A stretch of DNA of 64,000 nt from GCA-2706205 sp964215955. Lineage in GTDB: Bacteria; Bdellovibrionota; Bacteriovoracia; Bacteriovoracales; Bacteriovoracaceae. Within the stretch, counting starts at the first letter, position 1; every line of letters starts with the position of its first letter. Positions 51,711 through 59,834 of this stretch are shown piece by piece. A model generated the notes under the pieces. It saw only the letters and a list, made by a program, of their open reading frames with translations, was not told the DNA's origin and made no database searches. Where the stretch lies: assembly GCA_964215955.1 (NCBI GenBank), contig CAXPDR010000014.1, positions 62,001 to 126,000 of the forward strand, written 5' to 3'. The position numbers and the translations under genes were made by a program.

Positions 51711-52347
51711 AGGTTGTTCTTTTTATTAACAACATACCATCTCTAACAGGTAGTAAAGTCGAATAAAGATCTTCTTGTTTTTTTACCCATTCATTAACCC
51801 TTTTTAAGGCTTGCGTTGATTCATCCTGGTCATTTTTTACTACCTTTCCACTCCAAAGCATATTGTCTAAAACGATAATTCCCTTTGGGCTTAACTTTTT
51901 GAGACAAATATCAAGATAGTTTTGATAATTTATTTTGTCTGCATCAATAAAGATAAGATCAAATTGCTTATCAATACTTTTTAATGAATCAAGAGCCGGA
52001 CCAAGAATTTGAGTGATTTTCTTTCCATGCTCTGATTTCCCCCAGAAAGAATGTGCGATTTTAGAAGTTTCTGGATTGATATCTAAAGTAATAATTTGAC
52101 CATTGGCTGGGAGGTTTTCGGCCATTGCTAATGCACTGTAGCCAGTAAAAGTACCAATCTCTAAGATCTGCTCTGCCTGTATCGCTCTAATAAAAAAGCC
52201 TAAAAGTGAGCCCTCAAGTTTTCCTACTAGCATTTGTGACATTTCGACATTTTCCTTCGTGTGCGTTTGAATGTCATCGCACTTAATGGAAGGTGTCGTG
52301 CTATGTTTGATGGAGTAATCCATTAATCTTTCATCTATGAATTTCAT
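51700..52347 (-). CDS. O-methyltransferase (CCoAOMT-like)
   Basis: 215 residues. SAM-binding region ILEIGTFTGYSALAMAENLP, IITLDINPE, then FDLIFIDADKINYQNYLD and GIIVLDNMLWSGKVV, the standard motifs of the caffeoyl-CoA O-methyltransferase/catechol O-methyltransferase family. AAGG lies upstream of the ATG. Substrate unknown; cytoplasmic. Confidence 0.93.
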   Translation of the reverse strand: MKFIDERLMDYSIKHSTTPSIKCDDIQTHTKENVEMSQMLVGKLEGSLLGFFIRAIQAEQILEIGTFTGYSALAMAENLPANGQIITLDINPETSKIAHSFWGKSEHGKKITQILGPALDSLKSIDKQFDLIFIDADKINYQNYLDICLKKLSPKGIIVLDNMLWSGKVVKNDQDESTQALKRVNEWVKKQEDLYSTLLPVRDGMLLIKRTTSIS

Positions 52348-52447
52348 ACATTTCCTTTTTTATTTACTATAAAAGAAATTCAGTTAAAAATAAAATGGTT
52401 ATTCTTTATCATCCTAATAAAAAATTTTTATTTCCTATGGGGCTTTT

Positions 52448-53281
52448 ATGTCAAAAATTATTTTTATCTTACTCCTCTTTTCAAGTTGTACTATTAAACG
52501 CTATTACAATGTTAAAGATCTTAAAAGAGGCTTTAAAAAATATGAAAAATCTCTATTTAAGAATGAACAAAGATTGAAAGAAGATATAAAATTTCAAAAT
52601 AGCATAATTACTCAAGCTAAGAATGTTGATGAAAAAAAATATGACTCTTTAGAAATTTATATACAGAAATCTGGAAAACATTTGGAGCATATCCAAGCTT
52701 TAATCAGCGAATTTCGTGAGAAGCGTTCTCATTTAAAGCTTAGAGGAAAAATAATAAATAGCTCAGATAAAAACTTTGATAAGATTAATCCTTTTAATGA
52801 GTATATTGAATCCCATGCAGAAAGGGTTAATGGGATTTTAAAAAACTTCCAAGAGAATAGGAGAGAACTTGTGGAAGCCTTAAGAAAGAGTGATCTTTTG
52901 GTTGTGAAAACAAAAAATATAAAATCTCAGTTTGATAAATTCAATAGAAAATTTTCAAAAACTTATGACAAGATAAAAACGTCCGTCAGGAAGTTTGAGC
53001 AACAATTAAAAAAAACAAAACATAAAAATAAAACTAAAATTAAAAAAGAGCTGATTGTATTAAAAAATATTTTAAGCTCGGTTCAAAGGGAAACTTGGGA
53101 AGTTAAAAAAATTGTGAATTCCTTTCATGAACGTTTTGGAAAATTAGAGAATCTTTTACACGGCCCTAAGTCACCTGCATATATTGCAATTCAAGATTTA
53201 AAGAATAGGGTTAAGCACTTAAACTCACAGTTAAAAGAGTTTAATGCCAAGAGTCAGGAAATTGAGGAATTAAGCGAGTAA
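52448..53281 (+). CDS. Coiled-coil lipoprotein (277 aa)
   Basis: Lipoprotein signal MSKIIFILLLFSSC with Cys at residue 14, then over 200 residues of Lys/Glu/Leu-rich helix in heptads. GGGG precedes the ATG. No family recognised; probably an envelope-anchored fibrous protein. Last gene before the candidate RNA region. Confidence 0.75.
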   Translation: MSKIIFILLLFSSCTIKRYYNVKDLKRGFKKYEKSLFKNEQRLKEDIKFQNSIITQAKNVDEKKYDSLEIYIQKSGKHLEHIQALISEFREKRSHLKLRGKIINSSDKNFDKINPFNEYIESHAERVNGILKNFQENRRELVEALRKSDLLVVKTKNIKSQFDKFNRKFSKTYDKIKTSVRKFEQQLKKTKHKNKTKIKKELIVLKNILSSVQRETWEVKKIVNSFHERFGKLENLLHGPKSPAYIAIQDLKNRVKHLNSQLKEFNAKSQEIEELSE

Positions 53282-53390
53282 TTCTTATAGAGTATCAAAT
53301 CTACCCATCTTTCCATGGCCATTATGACCCAGAGTCTTTTTGCATTGTTTTCAGTCTACGTAATTTTAGGCTGTTATAAAAATTAAAAAT

Positions 53391-53406
53391 TGGCACACTT
53401 CATGCA
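53391..53406 (+). promoter_or_regulatory. Sigma-54-type (-24/-12) promoter candidate
   Basis: TGGCAC-ACTTC-ATGCA matches the -24/-12 consensus (TGGCAC-N5-TTGCA) with one mismatch; the invariant GG (53392-53393) and GC (53404-53405) have correct spacing. Predicted start of transcription at about 53416-53418, two to four bases before the candidate RNA's closing stem. Confidence 0.65.
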
Positions 53407-53416
53407 ATACTAGTAT

Positions 53417-53594
53417 GCAAGTTGGTTAGAAGGAATCTTTATCCTATCTAAAATCACACCCCAGATTCTCTATGAATATAAAGAATCTCCCCACACACTC
53501 CTCACAAAAATATCTTTTTCTTCTGACCAACTGAATTTTAAAAAATTACAAATATTAGTTATATCAAGACCCAATATTTTGGGTCTTTTTTTTT
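53417..53594 (+). ncRNA. Candidate novel structured non-coding RNA (~175 nt)
   Basis: From the predicted sigma-54 start the RNA begins with AGTTGGTTAGAAG (53420-53432), which pairs with CTTCTGACCAACT (53520-53532) over 13 bp with one G-U pair. Inside is a 7-bp hairpin AGATTCT/AGAATCT (53463-53469 with 53482-53488), flanked by unpaired CCCC stretches (53459-53462 and 53489-53492) and a C-rich strand CACACACTCCTCACA. An alternative pairing of GAATCT (about 53433-53438) with AGATTC is possible. It ends in a strong intrinsic terminator. Absence of a coding frame supports a non-coding gene. C-rich loops could target ribosome-binding sites. Confidence 0.65.
53566..53594 (+). terminator. Strong intrinsic terminator of the candidate RNA
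   Basis: AAGACCCAA-TATT-TTGGGTCTT is a perfect 9-bp stem with a 4-base loop followed by TTTTTTT (53588-53594). Confidence 0.95.
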
Positions 53595-53854
53595 GTAAAT
53601 CCGAATGGTCGTCTTCGGATTCCGAATAAGTAAGTCGCTATTAATCTCCTCTAGAATTAGGCGAATTTAGAAAAAAACTTCTCTTAAGAGAACTTAAGGA
53701 GGCTTTAAGGTTGTGGAATTATAACAATCTAATTTGATCTTTTAAATTTGGTATAAACTAAAATTTGTAGTTAAAAGTACTTGGTATCAAAGTCGATAAG
53801 GCTTATGTGAGATTAACGAATTTAGTTTTTTAAATAATAGGAAAAGGGAGAATA

Positions 53855-55279
53855 TTGAAGCTTTTTGTTTTATTAATTTTTTTTGTATCCTGTAATTCTT
53901 CAGTTGATGTTTCACTTAATGAGGGGGAAATCCAAACTGAAGAAAATACCAATGAAATACCCGCTGAAACCGAATCTTTGGAAGTCGGGGATGTCATGTT
54001 TGCAAAAAGCATTGGTGGTAACTTAGGGGATAGTGTTAAATCAATTATTGAAACGAGCAGTGGATCGCTTTATTTTTGTGGAGTGACCAGAGATAATTAT
54101 TCAATTGATGGAATAGGTGTTGATGCAAATACGACTCAAGATGAATTCGTCGTTGGAAAATTAAATTTAAACAATGAAAAAATAGAATGGATTAAGACTG
54201 CGGGGAAAAAAGAAGCACGAAGCTTTTGTGCTAACATTGCTATCGATACATCTGAAAATGTTTATACAATTGGAACATACTATACGAATCTTAATCTAGG
54301 GTCTGGAGACCTAGGCTCAAATGGTGATAGAGACTTCGTAATTGCTAAATATACTAGTAGCGGTAATTTAAACTGGGTCAACTCCTATGGAGGGACGGCC
54401 GGTGAAGAGGTGAATGGTTTAACAGTTCTTGGAAATGGGGATGTCGTCGCTTCTGGTTTTTTTAGAAATACAGTGGACTTTGGGCTAGGTAATGAAACTT
54501 CAGCCGGTGATTCAGATGCATTTCTTATGATTGTAAATTCTGCTGGATCTACACAGTATGGAGCGCGCTTTGGTCTTACTGGAAAAGATTATTATTGGGA
54601 TGTTGCCCATGATTCTTCCAATAATATTTACGCTTCTGGTGAAATGATTGGCAATATTGACCTAGGTGGAGGGGCTTTAACCCAAATCGGAGGCCGTGAT
54701 ATTTTTTTAGGAAAATATGATAATTTAGGAAATCATATTTGGTCCATGAATTTCGGCGTTGTTGGAGACGAATATACCAGAGATATCGCTGTCAATAGTA
54801 GTGGTGAAACAGTTATTGCTGGACATACAAAAGGTGATTTTAATATTGGAGGGGCTGGACATACGAATCAAGGTGGAACTGATTTGTTTTTAGCAAAGGT
54901 AAATGCTAGTGGAAGTTTATCCTGGGCCAGAGCCTTTGGTACAATTAATAACGAAAATTCATACGATGTTATTTTTGATAAAGATGAGAACATCATCATG
55001 CTAGCAAGTTTTAGTGGAACTATTAATGTCGGCGGTAATGATTTAACTAGCTATGGTGGAGTGGATATTTTAATTGCAAAATTTGATTCTAGTGGTAATC
55101 ATATTTTTTCCAAAAATTTTGGTGGAACGTTAGATGACTCTGCAGAAGCAATGGTTCTTGGAAGTGATGGTAATATTTTTATTAGTGGATCTTTTAATGG
55201 CCAAATCAATTTTAGTGAATCCATAAGTTTGACTTCAAATGGATCAAGCGATGGCCATATCATTAAAATTAAGAATTAA
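53855..55279 (+). CDS. Beta-propeller lipoprotein with SBBP-like repeats
   Basis: 474 residues from TTG 53855 with GGGAG upstream. Lipoprotein signal ending FFVSC. The mature part has about seven blades with the SBBP-like consensus: G-x-D-x-F-[LV]-x-K-[YF]-x-x-x-G-[NS]-x-x-W-x-x-x-[FY]-G (for example GGRDIFLGKYDNLGNHIW and GGTDLFLAKVNASGSLSWAR). Surface-exposed binding protein by analogy; ligand unknown. Confidence 0.85.
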   Translation: MKLFVLLIFFVSCNSSVDVSLNEGEIQTEENTNEIPAETESLEVGDVMFAKSIGGNLGDSVKSIIETSSGSLYFCGVTRDNYSIDGIGVDANTTQDEFVVGKLNLNNEKIEWIKTAGKKEARSFCANIAIDTSENVYTIGTYYTNLNLGSGDLGSNGDRDFVIAKYTSSGNLNWVNSYGGTAGEEVNGLTVLGNGDVVASGFFRNTVDFGLGNETSAGDSDAFLMIVNSAGSTQYGARFGLTGKDYYWDVAHDSSNNIYASGEMIGNIDLGGGALTQIGGRDIFLGKYDNLGNHIWSMNFGVVGDEYTRDIAVNSSGETVIAGHTKGDFNIGGAGHTNQGGTDLFLAKVNASGSLSWARAFGTINNENSYDVIFDKDENIIMLASFSGTINVGGNDLTSYGGVDILIAKFDSSGNHIFSKNFGGTLDDSAEAMVLGSDGNIFISGSFNGQINFSESISLTSNGSSDGHIIKIKN

Positions 55280-55413
55280 GTGACCACTTTCTTTGGCATT
55301 TATTATAGATAATTCTATTCGATTTTGGAGAAAACAAGTGCTTAGAATTGAAAAAAAAATGTAGAGTAAACTATAACTGGGCTTGGGAGAGATTTTTAAA
55401 TAAGGAGATTATC

Positions 55414-55563
55414 ATGGGGAAAAAAGGACATGGTAAAGCTGAAAAGAAAAAGCTCACCAAAAAAGAGAAGAAGAAGCAAAATCATCTAAAACTTATCCAT
55501 GGAAAGAAGGGTAATGCATCAGAGAGTTGGAACTCTCAAGACGAGAAAAAGAAAGCTGCATGA
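55414..55563 (+). CDS. Small Lys-rich protein (49 aa)
   Basis: From ATG 55414, with AAGGAG 7 bases upstream, a 49-residue protein (MGKKGHGKAEKKKLTKKEKK at the N-terminus) with a third lysine. Probably binds nucleic acid. It has its own strong terminator just downstream. An upstream start at 55348 has no ribosome-binding site. Confidence 0.65.
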   Translation: MGKKGHGKAEKKKLTKKEKKKQNHLKLIHGKKGNASESWNSQDEKKKAA

Positions 55564-55580
55564 TTATTATGAATGTTTAA

Positions 55581-55610
55581 AATGCCTCCTAAATGGAGGC
55601 ATTTTTTATA
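55581..55610 (+). terminator. Intrinsic terminator after the Lys-rich protein
   Basis: AATGCCTCC-TAAAT-GGAGGCATT is a perfect 9-bp stem followed by a T-rich tail. Confidence 0.92.
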
Positions 55611-55723
55611 TTTTTAGTCAGTCTGTCTCTAGTGTCTAAAATTGAAATCGAAAACTTAAAGATTAATCTTTGTCTAATGAAAGAATGATTGTCATAAAAT
55701 GAAAAATTATTAGTATTTAGAGA

Positions 55724-56101
55724 ATGAATTTTTGTAAATTGAGTTTCGAATCTTGTAATAAAATGGTTTTAATAACTATTTTTTTTATTGGATTTCTTAC
55801 GACTTTTAATTTTTTATTTTTTAAAGATAGCTTTGATGGTTCAAACAGTTGTTCGATCAAAAATCAAATCAAAGATAATGTAGTTTACAAAACTTTTTCA
55901 ATCGACAAACTTGAAAAAAATAATTTTCAACAAATAATTAGTGTAGATTCTTATGATGGTCTAGATATTCCAGAAGATACACTAGTTAATAACCGAATTA
56001 AAGTTTCTTTAAAATTAAATAGTTTTGAAATCTTTAAATTACACCCATTTCAAAATAAGTTTGATGGCATCTCTTTTTTAGACCCACCAGAATATCTTTA
56101 A
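55724..56101 (+). CDS. Single-span membrane hypothetical protein (125 aa)
   Basis: 125 residues with one membrane segment (about residues 14-33, MVLITIFFIGFLTTFNFLFF) and a mature region of about 90 residues, presumably periplasmic. A weak AGAG precedes the ATG. Located 80 bases upstream of the SulP gene in the same direction. No family recognised. Confidence 0.55.
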   Translation: MNFCKLSFESCNKMVLITIFFIGFLTTFNFLFFKDSFDGSNSCSIKNQIKDNVVYKTFSIDKLEKNNFQQIISVDSYDGLDIPEDTLVNNRIKVSLKLNSFEIFKLHPFQNKFDGISFLDPPEYL

Positions 56102-56181
56102 CTAAAATAATATTTTAAAAAATGAACCTTTGTGTTTTTGCAAGGGAGCCCAAGTTAATTTTATGTTAAGGATGTTTAAAA

Positions 56182-57744
56182 TTGAATTTATTAAAAAATA
56201 TAAAAAATGATATACCTGCGAGTATTGTAGTCTTTTTTGTCGCGTTACCACTTTGTTTAGGAATTGCTTTAGCCTCTGGAGCACCACTATTTTCTGGCAT
56301 TATTGCTGGAATAATAGGTGGTATTGTTGTTGGTGCATTTAGTGGCTCAAGTATTGGGGTAAGTGGCCCTGCTGCTGGTTTAGCAGTAATTGTTTTTAAT
56401 GCTATTGAAACTCTAAATTCTTGGGAAGCCTTTCTTTTGGCCGTTTGTTTAGCTGGAATGATACAGATTTTAATGGGCTTTCTAAAAGCTGGGAGTATTA
56501 CACTTTTTTTCCCATCATCAGTAGTTAAGGGAATGTTGTGCGGTATTGGTGTCCTCATTATCATTAAGCAGATTCCTCATGCACTAGGCTATGCTGGAGT
56601 AGAGTTTTCGGCTTTGAACTTAGGCGCAGCTCTAATTGGTATTCTTTCTCTCGTTACGCTTATTTTATGGGAGAAAGTCTTAGGTCCAAGGTTTAAAGTC
56701 TTTAGGATTCTACAAGGTCCAGTTGCGGCCATAGGTCTTGGTGTTTTAATTAGCTATCTTTACAGCTCAGGAAGTATTAACTTTCAATTGGAACCTAATC
56801 AACTGGTAAGTATTCCTATCATTTCTGACTTTTCGGGGTTTATTCAACAGTTTAATCATCCTGACTTTTCACAGTTTGGTAATTTCGCTGTATGGAAAGT
56901 TGCATTGGTTATAGCTGTGGTTGCAAGTCTAGAAACCCTTTTATGTGTAGAAGCAACGGATAAACTTGACCCTAATAAAGGCGTAACTCCTACGAATAGA
57001 GAATTAAAAGCTCAAGGGGTTGGTAATCTTATATCTGGCTTAATCGGTGGTCTACCATTGACTCAAGTTATTGTTAGAAGCTCTGCAAATATTGAATTTG
57101 GGGGAAGGACTAAAGTATCGACTATCCTTCATGGTATTTTTCTTTTGTTGAGTGTTGCTCTTATTACTCCATTTTTGAATTTAATACCTCTGGCCAGTCT
57201 GGCTGCAATTTTACTCGTTGTAGGTTATAAATTAGCAAAACCCCAGTTGTTCAAACAAATATATATCAGTGGTCCTGAGCAGTTTATTCCATTCCTAGCA
57301 ACTGTTGTTGGAATTGTTACACTCGATCTTTTATCTGGCTTGATGATAGGAGTTGGATTTGGTCTTTTGTTTACATTGATTACAAACTTCCAAAACTCTC
57401 ACGAGGTTAGTTCTTCACTTGGTAAGCATGGTCAAAAAGTTTACCACGTTAAATTTGCTCAGGAGCTTAGCTTTCTAAACAAGTTTAAGATTTCCAAAGA
57501 ACTTAACAATCTAGAACCAATGTCTGAGGTGGTTTTAGATTATTCAAATAATCAGTATCTATCAAACGATATTAAAGAGCTTTTATTGGAATTCAAAGAA
57601 AAAGCATCAACAAAAAATTTATTAATAATAGAAACTTATAAAAAAGAGGTAAATTATGAACACAATAACGAAAGAAATTCAGAAGAATATTTCAAGTCAA
57701 GAAGCAATTCAGATCTTGAGGGAAGGCAACCAACGTTTTCTTAA
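56182..57744 (+). CDS. SulP-family anion (probable bicarbonate) transporter
   Basis: 520 residues. The SulP start (NIKNDIPASIVVFFVALPLCLGIALASGA), ISGxxGA-like GISGPAAGLAVI and around 11 membrane helices are evident; the C-terminal STAS domain (VVLDYSNNQYLSNDIKELL) is degenerate and lacks the usual D-S-x-[GA] loop. The start is TTG 56182 with AAGGATG upstream. The last 30 codons overlap the beta-carbonic anhydrase gene; the pairing implies bicarbonate rather than sulfate as substrate, as in known SulP-carbonic anhydrase pairs. Confidence 0.88.
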   Translation: MNLLKNIKNDIPASIVVFFVALPLCLGIALASGAPLFSGIIAGIIGGIVVGAFSGSSIGVSGPAAGLAVIVFNAIETLNSWEAFLLAVCLAGMIQILMGFLKAGSITLFFPSSVVKGMLCGIGVLIIIKQIPHALGYAGVEFSALNLGAALIGILSLVTLILWEKVLGPRFKVFRILQGPVAAIGLGVLISYLYSSGSINFQLEPNQLVSIPIISDFSGFIQQFNHPDFSQFGNFAVWKVALVIAVVASLETLLCVEATDKLDPNKGVTPTNRELKAQGVGNLISGLIGGLPLTQVIVRSSANIEFGGRTKVSTILHGIFLLLSVALITPFLNLIPLASLAAILLVVGYKLAKPQLFKQIYISGPEQFIPFLATVVGIVTLDLLSGLMIGVGFGLLFTLITNFQNSHEVSSSLGKHGQKVYHVKFAQELSFLNKFKISKELNNLEPMSEVVLDYSNNQYLSNDIKELLLEFKEKASTKNLLIIETYKKEVNYEHNNERNSEEYFKSRSNSDLEGRQPTFS

Positions 57745-58279
57745 TAAGGCACCATTTAATCGAAACTTAATTGAGCAACAAAAAGAGACTAGTACAGGAC
57801 AATATCCTTTTGCTGTGACTTTAAGCTGTATTGATTCTAGGACTTCTGTTGAGCAAATATTTGATTTAGGGATTGGAGATGTTTTTAGTGCTAGAGTTGC
57901 GGGTAATGTTGTTAATGACGATGTTATTGGAAGTATGGAATTTGCATGTAAAGTCGCTGGGTCAAAACTCATTGTTGTTTTAGGACACTCTCATTGTGGT
58001 GCGGTAAAAGGAGCATGCGATCAAGTTGAGTTAGGTAAGTTAACTACTTTACTTGAAAAAATTAAACCTGCAGTAGAGAAGGAATCAACAATAACTGAAG
58101 GAAGAAACTCAGAAAATATAGAATTCGTAAACAAGGTAACTCATTTAAATATTCATGAAAGTATTCAAAATATTTTAAATGGAAGTTCAGTGTTGAAAGA
58201 AATGGTGGACAATAAAGAAATTGAGATTGTTGGAGCTTTACATAATATTGAAACAGGAAAAGTAGAATTCCTTAATTAA
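57656..58279 (+). CDS. Beta-class carbonic anhydrase
   Basis: 207 residues. Zinc ligands and catalytic dyad are visible: Cys58, Asp60, Arg62 in LSCIDSR, and His111/Cys114 in GHSHCGAVKG. Interconverts CO2 and bicarbonate in the cytoplasm. AGAGG lies 7 bases before the ATG. Overlaps the SulP gene's end by 89 bases in another frame, so likely translationally coupled. Followed by an intrinsic terminator. Confidence 0.94.
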   Translation: MNTITKEIQKNISSQEAIQILREGNQRFLNKAPFNRNLIEQQKETSTGQYPFAVTLSCIDSRTSVEQIFDLGIGDVFSARVAGNVVNDDVIGSMEFACKVAGSKLIVVLGHSHCGAVKGACDQVELGKLTTLLEKIKPAVEKESTITEGRNSENIEFVNKVTHLNIHESIQNILNGSSVLKEMVDNKEIEIVGALHNIETGKVEFLN

Positions 58280-58288
58280 AGCTTATAT

Positions 58289-58316
58289 TGCCTCCCGTAG
58301 GGGAGGCATTTTTTTT
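58289..58316 (+). terminator. Intrinsic terminator of SulP/carbonic anhydrase operon
   Basis: TGCCTCCC-GTAG-GGGAGGCA (8-bp stem, 4-base loop, 58289-58308) followed by eight or more T. Confidence 0.93.
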
Positions 58317-58317
58317 A

Positions 58318-59484
58318 TTAAAAAGCACTCCCAAAGCCCAATGACCATGAACTCGAATCATCACTACCACTAGCAGCCTGTAGATTAATAGAGCCTCTTC
58401 CTTTTACAAGTCTTATGGCCGCTCCGTTGGAAAACTTTGATTCATCAAATAATTCTAATTTATTATCACTTGCATAACCTTGATCATAAAAAATACTAAA
58501 AAGAAGTTTGGTATCCTTTTTATTTAATACATCAAATAATGTAGAAAGATTTGTATTTATTTCCGCTGTATAAAGAGCTGTGTGAGCAGCTTTAAATCTC
58601 TGTTCTCTGAAGGATCTTAAGCCTGCACTTCCTCCGAGGGGGGAGGCCGAACCTACAGTATTATTTTCTAAGATAAATGCTACTAATGCATTTTCTAGGT
58701 CTTCACACTTTGATCTTTTTAAAGAGTCGGTGACACTTGAACACTTTGCATCTAGCGCATCTCTAATTTCATCTTCGGAATCATACTTACTATTTTTATC
58801 TACAATGGCATCACTGTACTTTCCCTTGAAACCAAATGAGAAATGCTTCAAGAAAGGATAAAGAGAGTTAAATCCATAATCCAGAGTTAATTGATCACTT
58901 TGACCTGTTCTTCCACTAAGTTGAGTGATTGCTGCGTTAAAACCTACACCTTGAGATGGAGCTCTCGCATTGTCGTAAAAGTTTAAATCAAATCCTAGTT
59001 TTATGGCCGTTGTTTCTACATCAAAAAGATTTGCCTGATCAAACTCAATATCTTCACCACTATCATCTTGATAACCATCAAATTGAATAGTAGATTGAGT
59101 TACACTTAAATTGGTTGTGATGAGATCTGAAAAAAGCCAAATTTTAGATCCAAGAGCAACAGCTTGTCCTTGAAGTTTTAAAATGTATTGATCGTCTTCA
59201 TCATCAGTTAAACCTCTATTGTAGGTGGTAAGAAGACTTACATCTCTAAAGCTTGCTGCACCTAGGGAAAACTCGATGTTTTTATTCATAAAGTGCGTAA
59301 GAAGACCTCCATACGCAAGAACATCTCCTGTAACAGCTCCAACGATAACACGATTCTTACCAAATTGTTCCTGGTAAGCAGCACCATAGGCACCTCCTGC
59401 TCCGTCATAACGACCAGCGATGGGAAGGATTCCTGCTTGAGTAATAAAAGGGACTAAAGAGATTAAGATTAAAAGTTTTTTCAT
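58318..59484 (-). CDS. Omp85/D15-like outer-membrane beta-barrel without POTRA domains
   Basis: 388 residues with a signal peptide (MKKLLILISLVPFITQA). Mature sequence goes directly into beta strands. The Omp85-family loop 6 motif appears as LGGSAGLRSFREQRF, and the C-terminus ends in Phe (SWSLGFGSAF), the outer-membrane signal recognised by BamA. No POTRA repeats precede the barrel. One Cys pair (AKCSSV, SKCEDL) lies in a loop. Function unknown; could be a transport or assembly pore. Confidence 0.8.
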   Translation of the reverse strand: MKKLLILISLVPFITQAGILPIAGRYDGAGGAYGAAYQEQFGKNRVIVGAVTGDVLAYGGLLTHFMNKNIEFSLGAASFRDVSLLTTYNRGLTDDEDDQYILKLQGQAVALGSKIWLFSDLITTNLSVTQSTIQFDGYQDDSGEDIEFDQANLFDVETTAIKLGFDLNFYDNARAPSQGVGFNAAITQLSGRTGQSDQLTLDYGFNSLYPFLKHFSFGFKGKYSDAIVDKNSKYDSEDEIRDALDAKCSSVTDSLKRSKCEDLENALVAFILENNTVGSASPLGGSAGLRSFREQRFKAAHTALYTAEINTNLSTLFDVLNKKDTKLLFSIFYDQGYASDNKLELFDESKFSNGAAIRLVKGRGSINLQAASGSDDSSSWSLGFGSAF

Positions 59485-59563
59485 ACATAAATGATAACTA
59501 ATTATTGATTGGAACCCAAATAAAAACTAAAAATTAATTTAATTTACTAATGTTAAAAGTATT

Positions 59564-59809
59564 ATTAATTGTCCCCTTTGTATGGGGATAAATATAAAGA
59601 CAAAGTAAACAACTGAAGTATCAGATTTGGTATTAATATAAATTCAACTAGAAGGCGTTAGGGCAGTTATCATTTTTTGTGAAAAGGAGGAAAATAAAAA
59701 GCCTCGTGTCATTGGAAGCTCTTGAAGTCATTGGTGTAAAAACAGATTCATCTTTCACTTCCAGACTTTGTCTTTATGCTCATCCTCATTCAAGTAGGTT
59801 CGTTAGAAA
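59564..59809. repeat. Dispersed structured intergenic repeat, copy 2
   Basis: Second copy of the element at 22254-22499: gapless, about 83 percent identical over 240 bases by hand count. Its ends also fold on each other (around 59583-59606 with 59765-59788), with 59594-59606 pairing fully with 59765-59777. The conserved TGGAAG/CTTCCA inner stem is kept (59713-59718 with 59758-59763). No perfect flanking direct repeat here. It fills most of the 350-base gap between two minus-strand genes. Confidence 0.8.
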
Positions 59810-59834
59810 GCTTTAAAGTCGGGCTTTTCGTATT

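Larger units (their letters stand above)
53282..53854. other. 573-bp gene-free region holding the candidate RNA
   Basis: No plausible coding frame. It contains a sigma-54-like promoter, a candidate RNA and an intrinsic terminator (separate entries). The remaining 250 bases up to the TTG start at 53855 are A+T-rich, with GGGAG as ribosome-binding site at its end. Confidence 0.6.

Noticed and set aside
53417..53594. c-di-GMP (GEMM) riboswitch or 6S RNA
   Set aside because: The conserved GEMM core sequences are absent, and the region does not show the long G-C-flanked central bubble arrangement of 6S RNA. An Rfam search is still needed.
56166..56564. 132-codon antisense frame within the SulP gene
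   Set aside because: It lies opposite a clear SulP coding sequence and its composition is the mirror of that gene. Similar antisense shadows in recQ, the VWA lipoprotein and the methyltransferase gene were also set aside.
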